Origin: Pseudopyrenochaeta lycopersici
Lineage: Eukaryota; Ascomycota; Dothideomycetes; Pleosporales; Pseudopyrenochaetaceae
Assembly (NCBI GenBank): GCA_003313425.1
Contig: NHZP01000003.1
Span: forward strand, 558,001 to 622,000
Reading direction: 5' to 3'
DNA: 64,000 nucleotides
The notes under the pieces are model-generated. The model did no database searches and was not told the origin of the DNA. It saw nothing but the letters and a program-made list of their open reading frames with translations. A program made the position numbers and the translations under genes. This document shows, piece by piece, positions 12,242 to 23,686 of this stretch. Each line of letters begins with the position of its first letter. Position 1 is the stretch's first letter.

Positions 12242-13005
12242 AGCAAGTTGAAAAGCTCCGATATAACGAATGAACAACCGGGAGCCAAATGTACTATTAC
12301 TTAGTGCTATGTGCGGTTCCTTAGTGCTCCTACTGCGAACGAAAATAAATCTAAGAGGCGGAGGACCTGGTTTATATGCACGGTGTGAATCGTTAGGATA
12401 CAGTACATATACTCTCAGCCGCCATGAGGCGTTGCCCCAAGAGCCTGATGACCCACGGGACAGCTTTCTGCAGGGACTTGGAAAACAGTTAAACCTGGGA
12501 TTTCGCCAGTTATTTAGTTCTAGTAAAGCCACAGAGTTGCGTTTGTACCAGAATAAGGACTAACGCTAGGTGCTAGTGCCTTCTCAACCCTCTTTAGCTC
12601 AGGGGGAAATCCGCCAAATAGGCCCAACAATCTCCACACCCTTGATAAGCGTCGCGAAGCGACCCTGAAATTACTTGTTGCGGTCTGAGTCGATCGCCAG
12701 ATCTTTACTTCACTGATTTGGATCTACCGCACACGGCTGTTTGGGTATAGTCGCTATCCTTGCCCTTGACGAGGCGAGCACTGACGTAAATGTAAATGAA
12801 GGCGACGCTTGGCTGACTACCGCAGCGCCGCCAAGCTTTGCGGGAGAGGTCTACTCTCCACACCACATAATTGTGCTTAATGCTTTCATTCTGTCCTAAG
12901 CTTAATAATATACTCTCGCTCTTTGCCAAGCTTCGTTTTTTCTTTGTGCGGAGGCTGCGCAAAATCCTCTTCTGGTAATCTACGTACCAAGGTTCATCCT
13001 GTAAC
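12242..13005. other. Balanced-composition flank upstream of the CBM18 gene
   Basis: About 760 bp of non-RIP sequence. A 100-codon minus-strand open stretch at 12,705-13,007 (MLQDEPWYVDYQKRILRSL...) has no recognisable family and no supporting splice pattern, so it is not called as a gene. The promoter of the CBM18 gene must lie here; no clear TATA box was seen. Confidence 0.4.
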
Positions 13006-13448
13006 AAAACACTCCGCGTAATATATAATTTTTTTTACCTAAATTCTATAAACTAGACTAACTTTAGAGATTAATACTGTATAAATTTGCCAAACTCTCG
13101 AAACGCTAGCAGAGTATTAACCTACCTAGATTACTAAGACTACGTTAGATGCAGATTAGTATAGTAGCCCCTGCAAAAACGCTATTACTGCTAGTTCTTC
13201 GATAACCTCTACTAAAGCTGCGCTACTACTATATATAAGTTTTTAGATAATTAAGGTAAAGTTTTAGAAGAGATTTAGTAAAGGTAGCTTATACACTATA
13301 GCTACGATAAGCTAGTAGCTATTATTACTAAAAATCTATAGCTATTTAATAGTATATTATATTTATTAGAGTTTACTATATAATTAAGTTATCTATTTAG
13401 CGCTTTTATTACTACTAGCTATAATAAGTTACTATTTACTTATAACTT
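13006..13448. repeat. Border repeat, left side of transposon block (inverted copy at 23,450-23,511 plus 29,262-29,360)
   Basis: From CTCCGCGTAATATA at about 13,012 through TTTGCCAAACTCTCGAAAC to GCTAGCAGAG near 13,113, this segment matches the reverse complement of 29,262-29,360 with several changes. Weaker similarity continues on the other side of the copia insertion at 23,450-23,511. The family is unidentified and RIP-mutated. It marks the abrupt edge of the AT-rich block. Confidence 0.55.
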
Positions 13449-13895
13449 ACTGTAACGAAGTATCGTGAATCTGAACCTTGGTGTTGCAGCATGGTTGCGC
13501 TAGACCTTTTCGGGGCTAGCGCGCACCGCGACGGACCTGCTTAAAACCTGCGCTGGCTGCGGGGAGCGGGGACGACAAGTATTATTCTCTCCCATAGCTA
13601 AGTGACAGCAATACAGAACCATCCCTTTACTATTATCTGTAGTGTGAAGCAAGTACTATTACCTGAAACCATACGTTACACTTACTCTAAACTTAATTAA
13701 GAAATTCTAAGAGAAGGTTTAAGAAGCTTACTACTGTAACGTATAGTTTTAGGTAATAGTACTTACTTTATACTATAGATAATAATAAGGAGATAGTTCT
13801 ATATTACTATAACTTAGCTATAAAAGAGAATAATACTTATTATTCTTACTCTATATAGTTAGCGTAAGTTTTAAGTAAGTTTATTATATTTAGGG
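13449..13895. mobile_element. Foldback element: long inverted arms around a short spacer
   Basis: The left arm starts TGTAACGAAGTATCGTGAATC and runs to about 13,681. Its inner part (13,525-13,681) is mirrored by a right arm at 13,738-13,895, leaving a spacer of about 56 bp. The same right arm, followed by the outer terminus, occurs at 22,588-22,812. The right arm here lacks that outer terminus and is cut off just before the next copy at 13,901. There is no coding capacity, so this is a non-autonomous foldback/MITE. The two arms differ strikingly in RIP damage: the left keeps GGCTGCGGGGAGCGGGGACG where the right is AT-converted. Confidence 0.7.
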
Positions 13896-13900
13896 TAGTA

Positions 13901-14066
13901 TTGTAACGAAGTATCGTGAATCTAAACCTTAGTGTTACAGCATGGTTGCGCTAGACCTTTTCGGGGGCTAGCGCGCACCGTAACAGACCTGCTCAAAACC
14001 TGCACTAGCTGCGCGGAGCAGAGATAACAAGTATTATTCTCTCCTATAGCTAAGTAACAGTAATAT
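13901..14066 (+). mobile_element. Left terminus of a second foldback copy, truncated
   Basis: It opens TGTAACGAAGTATCGTGAATC like the copy at 13,449 and follows the same sequence to ATAGAAC near 14,066. It then switches abruptly to chromovirus polyprotein sequence. The junction is a truncation or recombination point. Confidence 0.65.
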
Positions 14067-14069
14067 AGA

Positions 14070-14164
14070 ACATTTTAGTACAAAACTAAAGAGAAAATAG
14101 AGTATAAAGTTAAAAGAATCCTTAATAAAAGACGCTCTAAGATTACAGAAAACTAGTATAGAGA
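14070..14164 (+). pseudogene. Chromovirus B polyprotein, 5' half of its chromodomain
   Basis: Plus-strand reading gives EKIEYKVKRILNKRRSKITE and then NQYRE, matching the start of a retrotransposon chromodomain (compare ILN.QCSKITEDKHREDKYL in the intact neighbour at about 19,520). The text resumes after the inserted element at 20,695 with EKEYLIK and onward. The upstream part of element B is missing from the window. Confidence 0.75.
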
Positions 14165-14558
14165 TGTTACGAACAGGAAGTGGGAAGGCGGCGGTTATGA
14201 GGATGAGGGAGGAGGCACGGACGACCAGCGTGGAGACCGAGCCTCTGAACTAACCGATAACGCTAGGATCACGTGATCCTAGAAAACCTACGCTAAGACG
14301 GACTATGTCCTATAGGACAGAGACAAACCTAGGAATCCTAAAGGGGGCCTTACAAGAATCCTATAAGATAATTATGTATATAGACTCGCATAATGTAGCC
14401 CTATAGTATATTGTAATTAACTTAAGATAATCTATAAGTATCCTACTATTTAATACTTCTACCTTTAACTTAGCCTGCATATCTACAGAATACTCTAAAG
14501 ATACTACTAGTTAACACTAGTTACTTTATATTATAACTACTTAACTAGATCTTTAACA
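14165..14558 (+). repeat. 5' LTR of chromovirus A
   Basis: Starts TGTTACGAACAGG and ends TTTAACA, the expected TG...CA. It differs from the 3' copy mostly by transitions, as RIP would produce. The 3' LTR carries more of the A/T states. Confidence 0.92.
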
Positions 14559-14799
14559 TTTTAATTACCCTTAAGATAAGCAGCCCTAGCGAATACGTAG
14601 CTACCCCTAACTCTTTAACCGTAACTACTAAAGGTTGTCTAATTAGCAAACCTACTACGTTTAGCGGTAACAGACGACATCTAAAAGGATAGTTACTCTA
14701 ACTTAATCTATACTTCTATCTCTATAATAATATTACTAAAAGTAATAAAGTACCTATCGCGATTACTTACCTTATAGGTGAAGCGCTAGACTAGATTAC

Positions 14800-17700
14800 G
14801 CTATAACTAGAATAATACATAGACTAGGAGGTTGTTAACGCAGATAACACAGAGATGTTTAAAGATTAGCACAAGTTTAAAAAACATATTTAATAAATCT
14901 TCAGAATGCAGACTAAGAAAGTTACGGCGGAATAATATATATAAGAACTTAAATAACATACCTCTGTCGCTAACTATACTAATAGGTTTAAATAGTATTC
15001 TATAATTATTAGATAGGACGATAAGGCTCTTAAACAAATGTTCTGCTAAGGCCTAAAACTACAGGTTAGGGAGGAACTTATAAGAACAGGATATGTTATT
15101 AAGAACCTTAATAACTTAATTAATAACTACGTAAGAATTAATAATAACCTATATAAACTAAACTAAGAACTATAAAGCTATAGAAAAGGAAGAATAAACT
15201 ACACAGGTAAATAAAAAGGCTATATTTGCTACCCTAGAAATACTTATACTACTAGTTACTATACTTCTAATAAACTAGAACTAATATATCTAGATAACGT
15301 TAATAAGAAGTAAGGGAATAGGAAGGTAGGAAACTAGAAGACAGATACAGAGAAGTTAAAAAGGAATTACTATAACTGCGGGAAGAAAGGATACTTTGTA
15401 AAGAATTATAGATAAAAGAATAAAGTTACCTAACTTAAAGTTAACATAATTAAAAACTTTAATAACACCTAATTTAGAGACTAGGAGGTAGTTACTACAC
15501 CTAACTATAGCACTAGACCCTTATTACTACTACAGTAGGATAATAACTAGATTATAGGGACCTATAGATAAGTTCCCTTAAACACTTAGGAAATTAACTA
15601 GAATAACAAGACTCTAGTAGAACTATATCTAGGGACCCTAGTTAACTAGGACTAACTACTACTTATAGAAAGTATTAAGGAAGTATAGGTACTAGATAAC
15701 GAAATACGGAGAATATAGGGTATCGCAGCACTATAGAAAATATATAGTAGGAAATACGTATGCGCGCGATGCTGAGACTAGAAAATAAAGTGTAAACCCT
15801 TAAACTAGAATAATGTATGTTAGGAATACGTAATAGAGAATATTAAATATGTTAGATTCTCTACAGAATAAGCTAAATAATAAATTAAATAAAAAGCCTT
15901 AGCCTAAGCAGAGAAAGGACGAAAACTCTTCTAATATAACTACAACTGGAGAAACCTAAAACACAGGCTACTATTATACCTCTACTGCATATATAATTAC
16001 TGTAATTACTATTATACTATTAAGCTATAAGAAGGATACTTCCTAATACTAAAGGGAGCGTGTAAATAGTAATAGTACAACTGTTAACAGGATAATTGTA
16101 TTAACTACTTATAGGATAAACGAACGACGAATTACTTTCTAGGACATAATAACGAACACACGGTAAACTAAAATATTATTATAAATAAGCGATGCACTAA
16201 TAAATTATAGCAGACCTATATAAATTTAGGATGTGAACGCTATAAGCTAGAAAAGGAAGTAAACAGTTTTGAGGAAAATTCTTTTTTAGACAGAAACTGA
16301 AGACTAAACCTTCCTATAGCAAGAAGGCCAGAACTAGACGAAGAATTCGTCTACGACTAAACAGTACTAATAAGTAGTGTTAGGCTATCTAATAAAAGGA
16401 AGAGAGTCTCTTCTAACTTAGAATAAAACTCTAAGAAAAGGAGCTAAAGGCACTAATAGATTCTAGATTACAAGCAAACTACATTTCTAAGATAGCTATA
16501 TTAAAAGTAGGGCTATAACCTATCTTAAAGAAAACACCCTACTAGATAACAGTAGCAAACAGAAAATTAGGAGGGATAATAACCTATAAGGTTACTACTA
16601 GCCTTAGCCTAGCCTCTAAAACATACTAGGTTAGACTAGACGTCTTTAGGACGGCCGCCTATAATGTTATACTAGGACTACCTTAGTTAAGACACTGCAA
16701 CCTAGTAATTAACTAGACGAAACAAAGAGTATCTGTGCGTATAAAGGATAACGCACGAATACCTACGTAACAGTTATATACCTTAGTAGATAAGAAGATA
16801 ATAATAAATATTAAACCTTTGCAAAAAGCTAAGAAACAGCTACTTTATTAGTAGCTAGCAAAGAACGCTAAGAAGAATAAGGAGTTAGTTACTACTCCTA
16901 AGATCCTAGAAGAATATAAGGAATTTAGAGATATATTTACTAAAAAGGTAGGAAGGGAAGTACTACTAAAATACTAGGAATAGGACTATAAGATAGAACT
17001 TATAGAAGGTAAACAGCCTAGGTTTATACTAATATACTGCCTAAGTAATTACAAGCTAGGCGTCCTAAAGAAATATATTAATAAAAATTTAGTAAAGGGT
17101 TTTATCTAGAAATCTAAGTCCTTAGCAGGATATCCTATTCTGTTCGCGCTAAAGAAGGATAGAGCGCTAAGGTTATATATTAACTACAGAAAGTTAAATA
17201 ATATTACTAAAAAGAATTACTACCTGCTACCTAATATATAAGAACTACGCGACAGATTAACAGGAGCTTAATACTTTACTGCGCTAGACCTAAGAAGAGC
17301 GTACAACCTTATTAGAATAAAAGAAGGAGAGGAATAGAAGACTACCTTTAGAACACGATACAGACATTATAAGTATATAGTAATACCCTTTAGCCTAACA
17401 AACGCACTAGTAACGTGCTAAGATTTAATTAATAACGTCTTAGTAGAATATCTTAATATATATGCTATAGCCTACCTAGATAATATTTTAGTATACTTAA
17501 GGAACATAGACAAACATTAGGACTATGTTAAGGAGGTACTATAACAACTAAGGAACTACTACCTAGAGTTAAAACTAGAAAAGTGTGAATTTTATAAAGA
17601 AGAAGTAGAATTCCTAAGATATATAGTTAGAAGATAAGGAGTACAGATTAGCGAGTCTAAAATTAGGACAATCTAAGAATAGAAGATACTATAAACAGTT

Positions 17701-19680
17701 AAGGATATTTAGTTATTCCTAGGATTTATTAACTTTAATTAATAATTTATTAAGGACTTCGCTAGGATTGCAACACCCTTAACAAGACTAATAAAAAAAG
17801 AAGAAAAATAGGACTAGAACGAAGAATAGCAATAAGCCTTTAAAATGCTGAAAGAAGCCTGCATAGCTAAACTAGTACTTATATTATTTACTAGTAGATA
17901 ACTACTAAGGATTAAAACGGATGCGTTAGATCTCGTAATTAGAGCAGTAGCTTTACAGAAAAAAGACGGTAAATAGTATTCTATAGCGTATTACTTACAG
18001 AAGTTCTTATAAATAGAAGAATAATACAATATCTATAATAAAGAACTTAAAGCTATTATTAATGCACTGCAACATTAGAGAGTATACGTAGAAAGTTACT
18101 TAGAACTTACTATTTACACAGACTACTAAAACCTAACATACTTTATAATAACTATATAACTTAATTATAGATAAGTAAGATAGTTAGAACTCCTAGGATA
18201 GTATAAATTTAAGATTATATACACACTAGGAAAAGAAAATAGGAGAGCAGACGCTCTAAGCAGAAGACACGATGTAATAGGAAAGAAAACTAAAGTTCGC
18301 ATAGCAATCCTAAAAACAAATAAAGATAGAACTTTAGGACCTTCGTAAGAATACTAAGTAATCTTAAAAATATAAGTAGAAGTCCCTAAGGACCTACATA
18401 AGGTTATTATCTAATAACACTACGACGACCTAATATATAGACACCTAGGAGTTACAAAAACTATAGAACTTATCTAACAAAACTACTATATTAAAAATCT
18501 AAGACAAAAAGTAGAAACACACATTAAGAAATGTGTGCCCTGCTAATAAAATAAACATACTACTTATACACCCTACGGCGAGTCGCAGGTAATTAAAATA
18601 CCTACAAAGCTATAAGAGGACATAGTAATAGACTTTATTACAGACTTACCTAAGTCTGTAGATAAAGTAACTAGATATAAGTATAATGCGATATGCAACG
18701 TAGTATGCAGATATATTAAATACGCGGAGTTTATACTGTTTAGAAAGAATTTCACGGCACTATAACTCGCAGAGATAATAAAAGACTAAATATTCTGACA
18801 CTACAGTATACTAAAAACTATTATTAGTAATAGAGATAAGTTATTTACATCTAATTTCTAGTTAACCTTTGTAGCTAAGATAGGTACTTAAAGGAAACTA
18901 TCTACAGTATACTACCTAGAAACTAACAGATAAACAGAACAAATAAACAGAACCCTAAAATAATACCTACAGGCGTATTATAATAAATAACAGAATAACT
19001 AGGTATTACTATTACCTACAGCCTAAATCGCATTTAATAATAGTAAATCTAAAGTAACAAGCGAAACACCGTTTTACGCCTACCACAGGAAATACCTAAA
19101 CCTGTTTAAAAGAAACTTCCTAAGCGTTAAAGTAGAAGCTGCAGTTAGAATAGCAGAAAAGCTACAGGTAACACTAAAATAATTATAAGAAAGACTTAAG
19201 AAAAGATAAGGATAATAAATTTTATATATTAATAAGAAAAGAAAAACAGCGCCTTAGCTAAAAAAGGGGGATAAAGTATATTTACTTATAAAAAACCTAC
19301 GCACGAAATAACCTAATAAGGGATTAGACTACATTAAAGTTAGACTGTTTTTAATTAAATAACGTAATAGACTAGTTATATATACATTAGAACTACCTAA
19401 AGACGTAAAAATCTACCTAAGGTTCTATATTAAACTATTAGAACCTGCACACTTAGTAACGCTACTACAGAAAACCTTTAGGTACGAGACTAAAGAAGAA
19501 ATAGAGTATAAAGTTAAGAAAATCCTTAATATACAATGTTCTAAGATTACAGAAGATAAGCACAGAGAGGATAAGTATCTAGTTAAATAGAAAGGGTACC
19601 CTAACTCTAAGAATACTTAGGAACTAAAATTAAACTTAGAAAACTATAAAGAATAAATTAGCGAATATAACTGTAACAGG
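14800..19680 (+). pseudogene. Gag-Pol-chromodomain remnant of chromovirus A
   Basis: A CCHC nucleocapsid relic (NYYNCGKKGYFVKNYR, first Cys lost) lies near 15,368-15,415. A protease-like region precedes the reverse transcriptase (about 16,450-16,700). The RT has LYINYRKLN near 17,173 and AYLDNILVY near 17,470, the YLDD motif with D-to-N. RNase H follows at about 17,870-18,270. An integrase zinc region reads HYDDLIYRHLG then KKCVPC near 18,420-18,545, and the catalytic core begins with VIDFITDLPKS near 18,627. The chromodomain (KYLVK.KGYPNSKNT) lies near 19,510-19,660. In-frame stops are everywhere. The D-to-N change and the stops fit RIP. Confidence 0.9.
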
Positions 19681-20300
19681 GAATAGAAAGAACTTAGATA
19701 CTAGAATTATAACTAACCTAATCTAATAAAGTAATTCCTAGAGGAAGAGGATTACCTTTAAGCTAGGATAGAGTAAAGACGCTCTAATCTAAGGTAGAAG
19801 TGCTAGGTATTAGCCCTTATTTAAGAACGTTAACCTTACGGTTAACATCCTTAATTACCTCTAACGCTTTAATCTCTTCCGCGATATAACTAGAATCGTC
19901 TACCTATTATTATTTACGACGCTGTAATAACTTCTGTTATTTACGAAGTTAATTCTTTTTCGCGCGAGCGGTAAGAAGGGTATTTAACGCCTTCTCTTCT
20001 GCGTTGTTAGCCTCAGCTTCCTGCGCGTCTAACTAAGCTAATTCCTTATCTAGACAAGAAAAGTTTAGAACTAGCATATCTACTAGCTTATATAATAATA
20101 CCTTATTTTAATAATAATTCTTATACTTTTCTTTTAATAATAACATCTTACACTCTAACTTCTTTTTTAAATAATATTTACAAGAAACTATAGTAACCTA
20201 ACTAATAGCGTTTATACAATCTCTAATAGAATAATAATAGGTAGTACTATAAGAAGCTATAGGTTAGTTATAAGGACATAAGGACAGAAGGGGGGGATAG

Positions 20301-20694
20301 TGTTACGAACAGGAAGTAGGAAGGCGGCAGTTATAAGGATAAGGGAGGAGGTACGGACGACTAGCGTAGAGACCGAGCCTCTGAACTAACTAATAACACT
20401 AAGATTACGTAATCCTAGAAAACCTACGCTAAGACAGACTATGTCCTATAGGACGGAGATAAACCTAGGAATCCTAGAGGGGGCCTTACGAGAATCCTAT
20501 AAGATAATTATGTATATAGACTTATATAATGTAGCCCTATAGCATATTATAATTAACTTAAGATAATCTATAAGTATCCTACTATTTAATACTTCTACCT
20601 TTAACTTAGCCTGCACATCTACAGAATACTCTAAAGATACTACTAGTTAATACTAGTTGCTTTATATTGTAACTACTTAACTAGATCTTTAATA
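20301..20694 (+). repeat. 3' LTR of chromovirus A
   Basis: Same length as the 5' LTR, beginning TGTTACGAACAGGAAGTAGG and ending TTTAATA, where the terminal CA has mutated to TA. The target duplication AGAGA follows. Confidence 0.92.
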
Positions 20695-21443
20695 AGAGAA
20701 AAGGAATACCTTATAAAATAGAAGGACTACCTAGACTTAGAAAACACATAGGAACCTAAGTTAAACTTAGGGAACTGTAAGGAATAAATTAGTAAATATA
20801 ACCGCGATAAAGAATAAAAAGAGCTTAAGTACTAGAACTATAACTAACCTAGAAGGTAGGCACCTAACTAGGCTCTGCTAGAGTTACTAACTAGTCTAGA
20901 GCACCTATAGTAGACTACACTATTAGAGAGAAACTAACTAAAGTATTAGCGGCCGGATAAGGAGCTTCCTTAGCAAACTCTAACTCTCTGTTGTTATGCA
21001 TCTCTAACGCTAGACACAACGCCTTCTTCCGCGCTCTCTCTTCCGCCTATTTTAAAATTACCTTATTCTAAAGTAACTATATAATTATAGTTACTAGTAA
21101 CTTCTTATTATTATCTACTTTCTTTTAATACTCTTTACAAGTCTTATCTAGAGAAGCCTAGGACATGTTTACACACAGCTTTCCTAAATAAGTATACTTA
21201 GCACATTTTAAGTTTAAATTTAGCATAATATAATAAATAATGTTATCCCTAAAACACTTATCGCAGGCGAATTTAGTAATAGTTTTAGTATAGAGGATTT
21301 TATTATAAAGACGTAGATTACAAATCTAGGACTTAGATAATATTTTGTCTTATATTACTACAGACGCGGAGTACGCCGCCTTTAAGCTAATCTAGCTACA
21401 CATTACGTAATTCGAGACGAATCCTAAAGGAGGAAGGGGATGG
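20695..21443 (+). pseudogene. Chromovirus B, chromodomain 3' half and 3' internal region
   Basis: Resumes the interrupted chromodomain: EKEYLIK.KDYLDLENT.EP followed by KLNLGNCKE, where dots are TAG codons for former Trp. The rest is 3' internal sequence ending in a polypurine tract AAAGGAGGAAGGGGATGG that directly precedes an LTR. Confidence 0.8.
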
Positions 21444-21792
21444 TGTTAGGATCTGAAATCCTGGACAGGGAGGAAGGGCCTCAGGCGCTGACATCCAGTC
21501 AGGAAGCGCTAGTGTTCTACTCTGTCACATGTTACGTAACCGCTCGTTCCGCTAAGGACGAGCGCTCGCGGCGCTCATAGTAAGCGCGACGAGCGCGTTA
21601 TATATATAGATTATTATAATAAACCCCTATAGCTTATTATATTTAACTTAATATTATACTCTACAGTATAGTAATACTAATACTAATTATTCTTAACCCT
21701 TAGTACTCTTTACAGAAGCGCCCTCTTACTATTTTAGTATTAAACCCCTATCTATCTAGTCCCTCACTCTATCCTAGAGAACTAACCTTACA
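21444..21792 (+). repeat. 3' LTR of chromovirus B
   Basis: Starts TGTTAGGATCTGAAATCCTG after a polypurine tract and ends ACCTTACA (TG...CA, about 349 bp). The first 170 bp are hardly RIP-mutated, including GACGAGCGCTCGCGGCGCTC, while the remainder is AT-rich. The matching 5' LTR is not in the window. Confidence 0.75.
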
Positions 21793-22100
21793 ATCTTATT
21801 AGCTATCCTCACTGATAGCTTTTAAGATTCTTTACAGGAATATCTTTAGATAAAGTTGTACGTAAGCTAGTAGGGCGTTGTATATTTCCTGTAGTGTTTT
21901 CTAGACCTTTAAGCGTAGTACTTTCTTAATATTCCTTAGGCTTATAGTAAATATTTAAGTTTTACTATAGCTTTATCTATAGTATTATACGTAGTATTAG
22001 AAAGCTATAGCTAATACTAGGGTATAGCTAAAGTCTAGGGTAGCGTGTTCTATACTATATATAGTAACCTTATATACTTTTGTTGCAAATAACGCGCTGT
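21793..22100. other. AT-rich spacer, nothing recognised
   Basis: RIP-affected DNA between the chromovirus B LTR and the minisatellite. No coding or structural signal was seen. Confidence 0.45.
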
Positions 22101-22104
22101 GACC

Positions 22105-22332
22105 TGGGGTACGGTAGGCTCACGTGCGCGCTGACGTAGGAGCTTACCCTGGAGAGACGTCTTTTGTGTGCATTCAAGGGCGCGCTCACGTACGCGCTCA
22201 CGTGCGCGCTCACGTGCAAGCTGATGGGCAAGCTCACGCAGGAGAACACCTGAAGGTAGACTCACGTGCGCGATCACGTGCGCGAGCACGTACGCGCTCA
22301 CGCACGCGTACACGCTGCTCACGCTCCTACCG
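22105..22332. repeat. GC-rich CACGTG minisatellite
   Basis: A degenerate tandem of a unit of about 12 bp related to GCGCTCACGTGC. The palindrome CACGTG occurs repeatedly, with CACGTA variants, interspersed with GCGCG. Both strands stay open across it simply because the repeat lacks stops, so these frames are not taken as genes. It is almost free of RIP although embedded in strongly AT-converted DNA. Confidence 0.8.
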
Positions 22333-22587
22333 TATAGTGGCCCCTGTAATAGGACGTGCTCAGCTCTCCTTTATATAGCTGGCTCTCCTAAGCCTCCTAG
22401 ATAAAACAGTGGTCTATCTCATAGATTACCTGGGTAACTGTTACCAAGCTCTCCCTTTTTCCTCCACAACTTATAAGTTAACTTTAATAAAAAAGTTAGG
22501 CGTCTTACTAGTAAAAGTAGCTTATTTACTAAATTATATAAAAGAAACTATCTCTAAACTATTATATAAAGAAGTATTATTATATAA

Positions 22588-22812
22588 TATATAGTTTTAA
22601 GTAATAGTACTTACTTTATACTATAAATAATAGTAAAAGAATAGTTTTATATTACTATAACTTAGCTATAAGAGAAAATAATACTTATTATTTCTATCTT
22701 ACGTAGTTAGCGTAAGTTTTAAGTAAGTCTGTTACGTTACGCGCTAGCCTTTAAAGGGCCTAGCGTAACAATACTGTAATACTAAGATTTAGATTTATAA
22801 TACTTTGTTATA
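22588..22812 (-). mobile_element. Right end of a foldback element
   Basis: A right arm homologous to 13,738-13,895 followed by an outer terminus homologous to 1-77. It ends ATACTTTGTTATA, a RIP-altered GATACTTCGTTACA. The matching left arm is not adjacent. It is heavily AT-converted. Confidence 0.65.
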
Positions 22813-22881
22813 ATTACTGCTTAGTAGTAATTTGTCTATTACACTACTATAATACACTCTTTACTACCTAATTAACTGTAA

Positions 22882-23119
22882 TAGGCTGCGCCCTTTGAGC
22901 AGGAGAGGCTTCGCTACTATCGCACGGGGAAGGAACTCCGTAATCTCCTCTGCCCTCTTTTCTTATTAGCTCGTACAAGTTAGTAGCTAGAGGAGCACGT
23001 TCCTCTTTACTCGTACGAACATATATATATCCTCTAAGGATACCTGTAACCTCTTCTCTATCTTTCTCCTTCTGTAGTATAGGACAAATGCACACTCGTT
23101 AGCTAGGCCTCTTCGCCCA
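22882..23119. mobile_element. PIF/Harbinger-like MITE, copy 2
   Basis: A 238-bp copy of the element at 3,067-3,308 in the same orientation, flanked by TAA (22879-22881 and 23120-23122). The two copies share almost every base across their length. A 75-codon minus-strand open frame spans it but has no protein-family features. Confidence 0.75.
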
Positions 23120-23511
23120 TAACATTAACCTTCCTATGCTAGTAAACCTAATATAGTCTCTAACACTTTTTTAGTAACATATAGTTATAAGTTTAAAGCT
23201 AAGTAAGAAGTAGATTATATAAGAGGCTTCTACTAATTAATTTTTTTAAAGCTTAACTTTTATATCTTATAATTACTTTAGTAGAATACTAAAAGTTTAA
23301 CTATTTTATAGTTAGCTATAAGAAAGGCTCCAAAAAAGATATAGTAGTAAGGATAAAATAGTACTATAAGACAAGAACTTTAGTTAAACTATTTTTATAT
23401 AGAACGCTAATAATAAATTACAGGGTAGTCTAACCTGTGTTAGAACATAATTAGGGGTTGCTATTTAACTGCTTTAGACGACCCTACTGCCCTAGTTTTT
23501 GCCTCTGCTAG
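23120..23511. other. RIP-affected repeat DNA, left flank of the copia element
   Basis: No coding signal. The last ~60 bp (AGGGGTTGCTATTTAACTGC... to TCTGCTAG) resemble the reverse complement of 13,113-13,180, so they belong to the border repeat that the copia element split. Confidence 0.45.
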
Positions 23512-23686
23512 TGTCAGAATTTAATAAATCTTTTTAGTCATGATCGTAGATCAGAATTAATTGTATTTTCGTTAGTTCTGTTTTCTCTCCTTTTTAAACA
23601 CAGACCTAATACATTAATAATACATAGGTAATACTGTCCACAATGCAGTATTTATATACTTTAGTTTTTATGCCTCTTATCTAACA
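23512..23686 (-). repeat. 3' LTR of the copia element
   Basis: On the plus strand it starts TGTCAGAATTTAATAAATC and ends CTTATCTAACA. The termini form the inverted repeat TGTCAGA/TCTGACA, seen intact at the right end of the other copy. Confidence 0.9.

Larger units (their letters stand above)
14165..20694 (+). mobile_element. Complete Ty3/gypsy chromovirus A, RIP-inactivated
   Basis: A 6,530-bp element bounded by two 394-bp LTRs and a 5-bp target duplication AGAGA (14160-14164 and 20695-20699). Between the LTRs, in plus-strand order, come gag, aspartic protease, reverse transcriptase, RNase H, integrase and a C-terminal chromodomain, which is the arrangement of chromoviruses. A purine-rich tract (GGACAGAAGGGGGGGATAG) immediately precedes the 3' LTR. 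All frames carry many TAG/TAA stops from C-to-T changes, so the element is dead. It sits inside the chromodomain of another chromovirus, so it is the younger of the two. Confidence 0.93.

Noticed and set aside
12590..12670. tRNA-like start (TTTAGCTCAGGGGG)
   Set aside because: It resembles a tRNA A box, but no B box (GGTTCGANTCC) follows at the right distance and no cloverleaf can be drawn.
12705..13007. 100-codon minus-strand frame with basic patches
   Set aside because: No family resemblance and it runs into the RIP border; it could be a remnant but cannot be supported.
22050..22378. Overlapping open frames on both strands over the CACGTG minisatellite
   Set aside because: They are open only because the GC-rich repeat has no stop codons; there is no domain, conserved motif or splice support.
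22868..23095. 75-codon minus-strand open frame
   Set aside because: It lies inside the 238-bp MITE, and the other MITE copy does not preserve it as a plausible protein.
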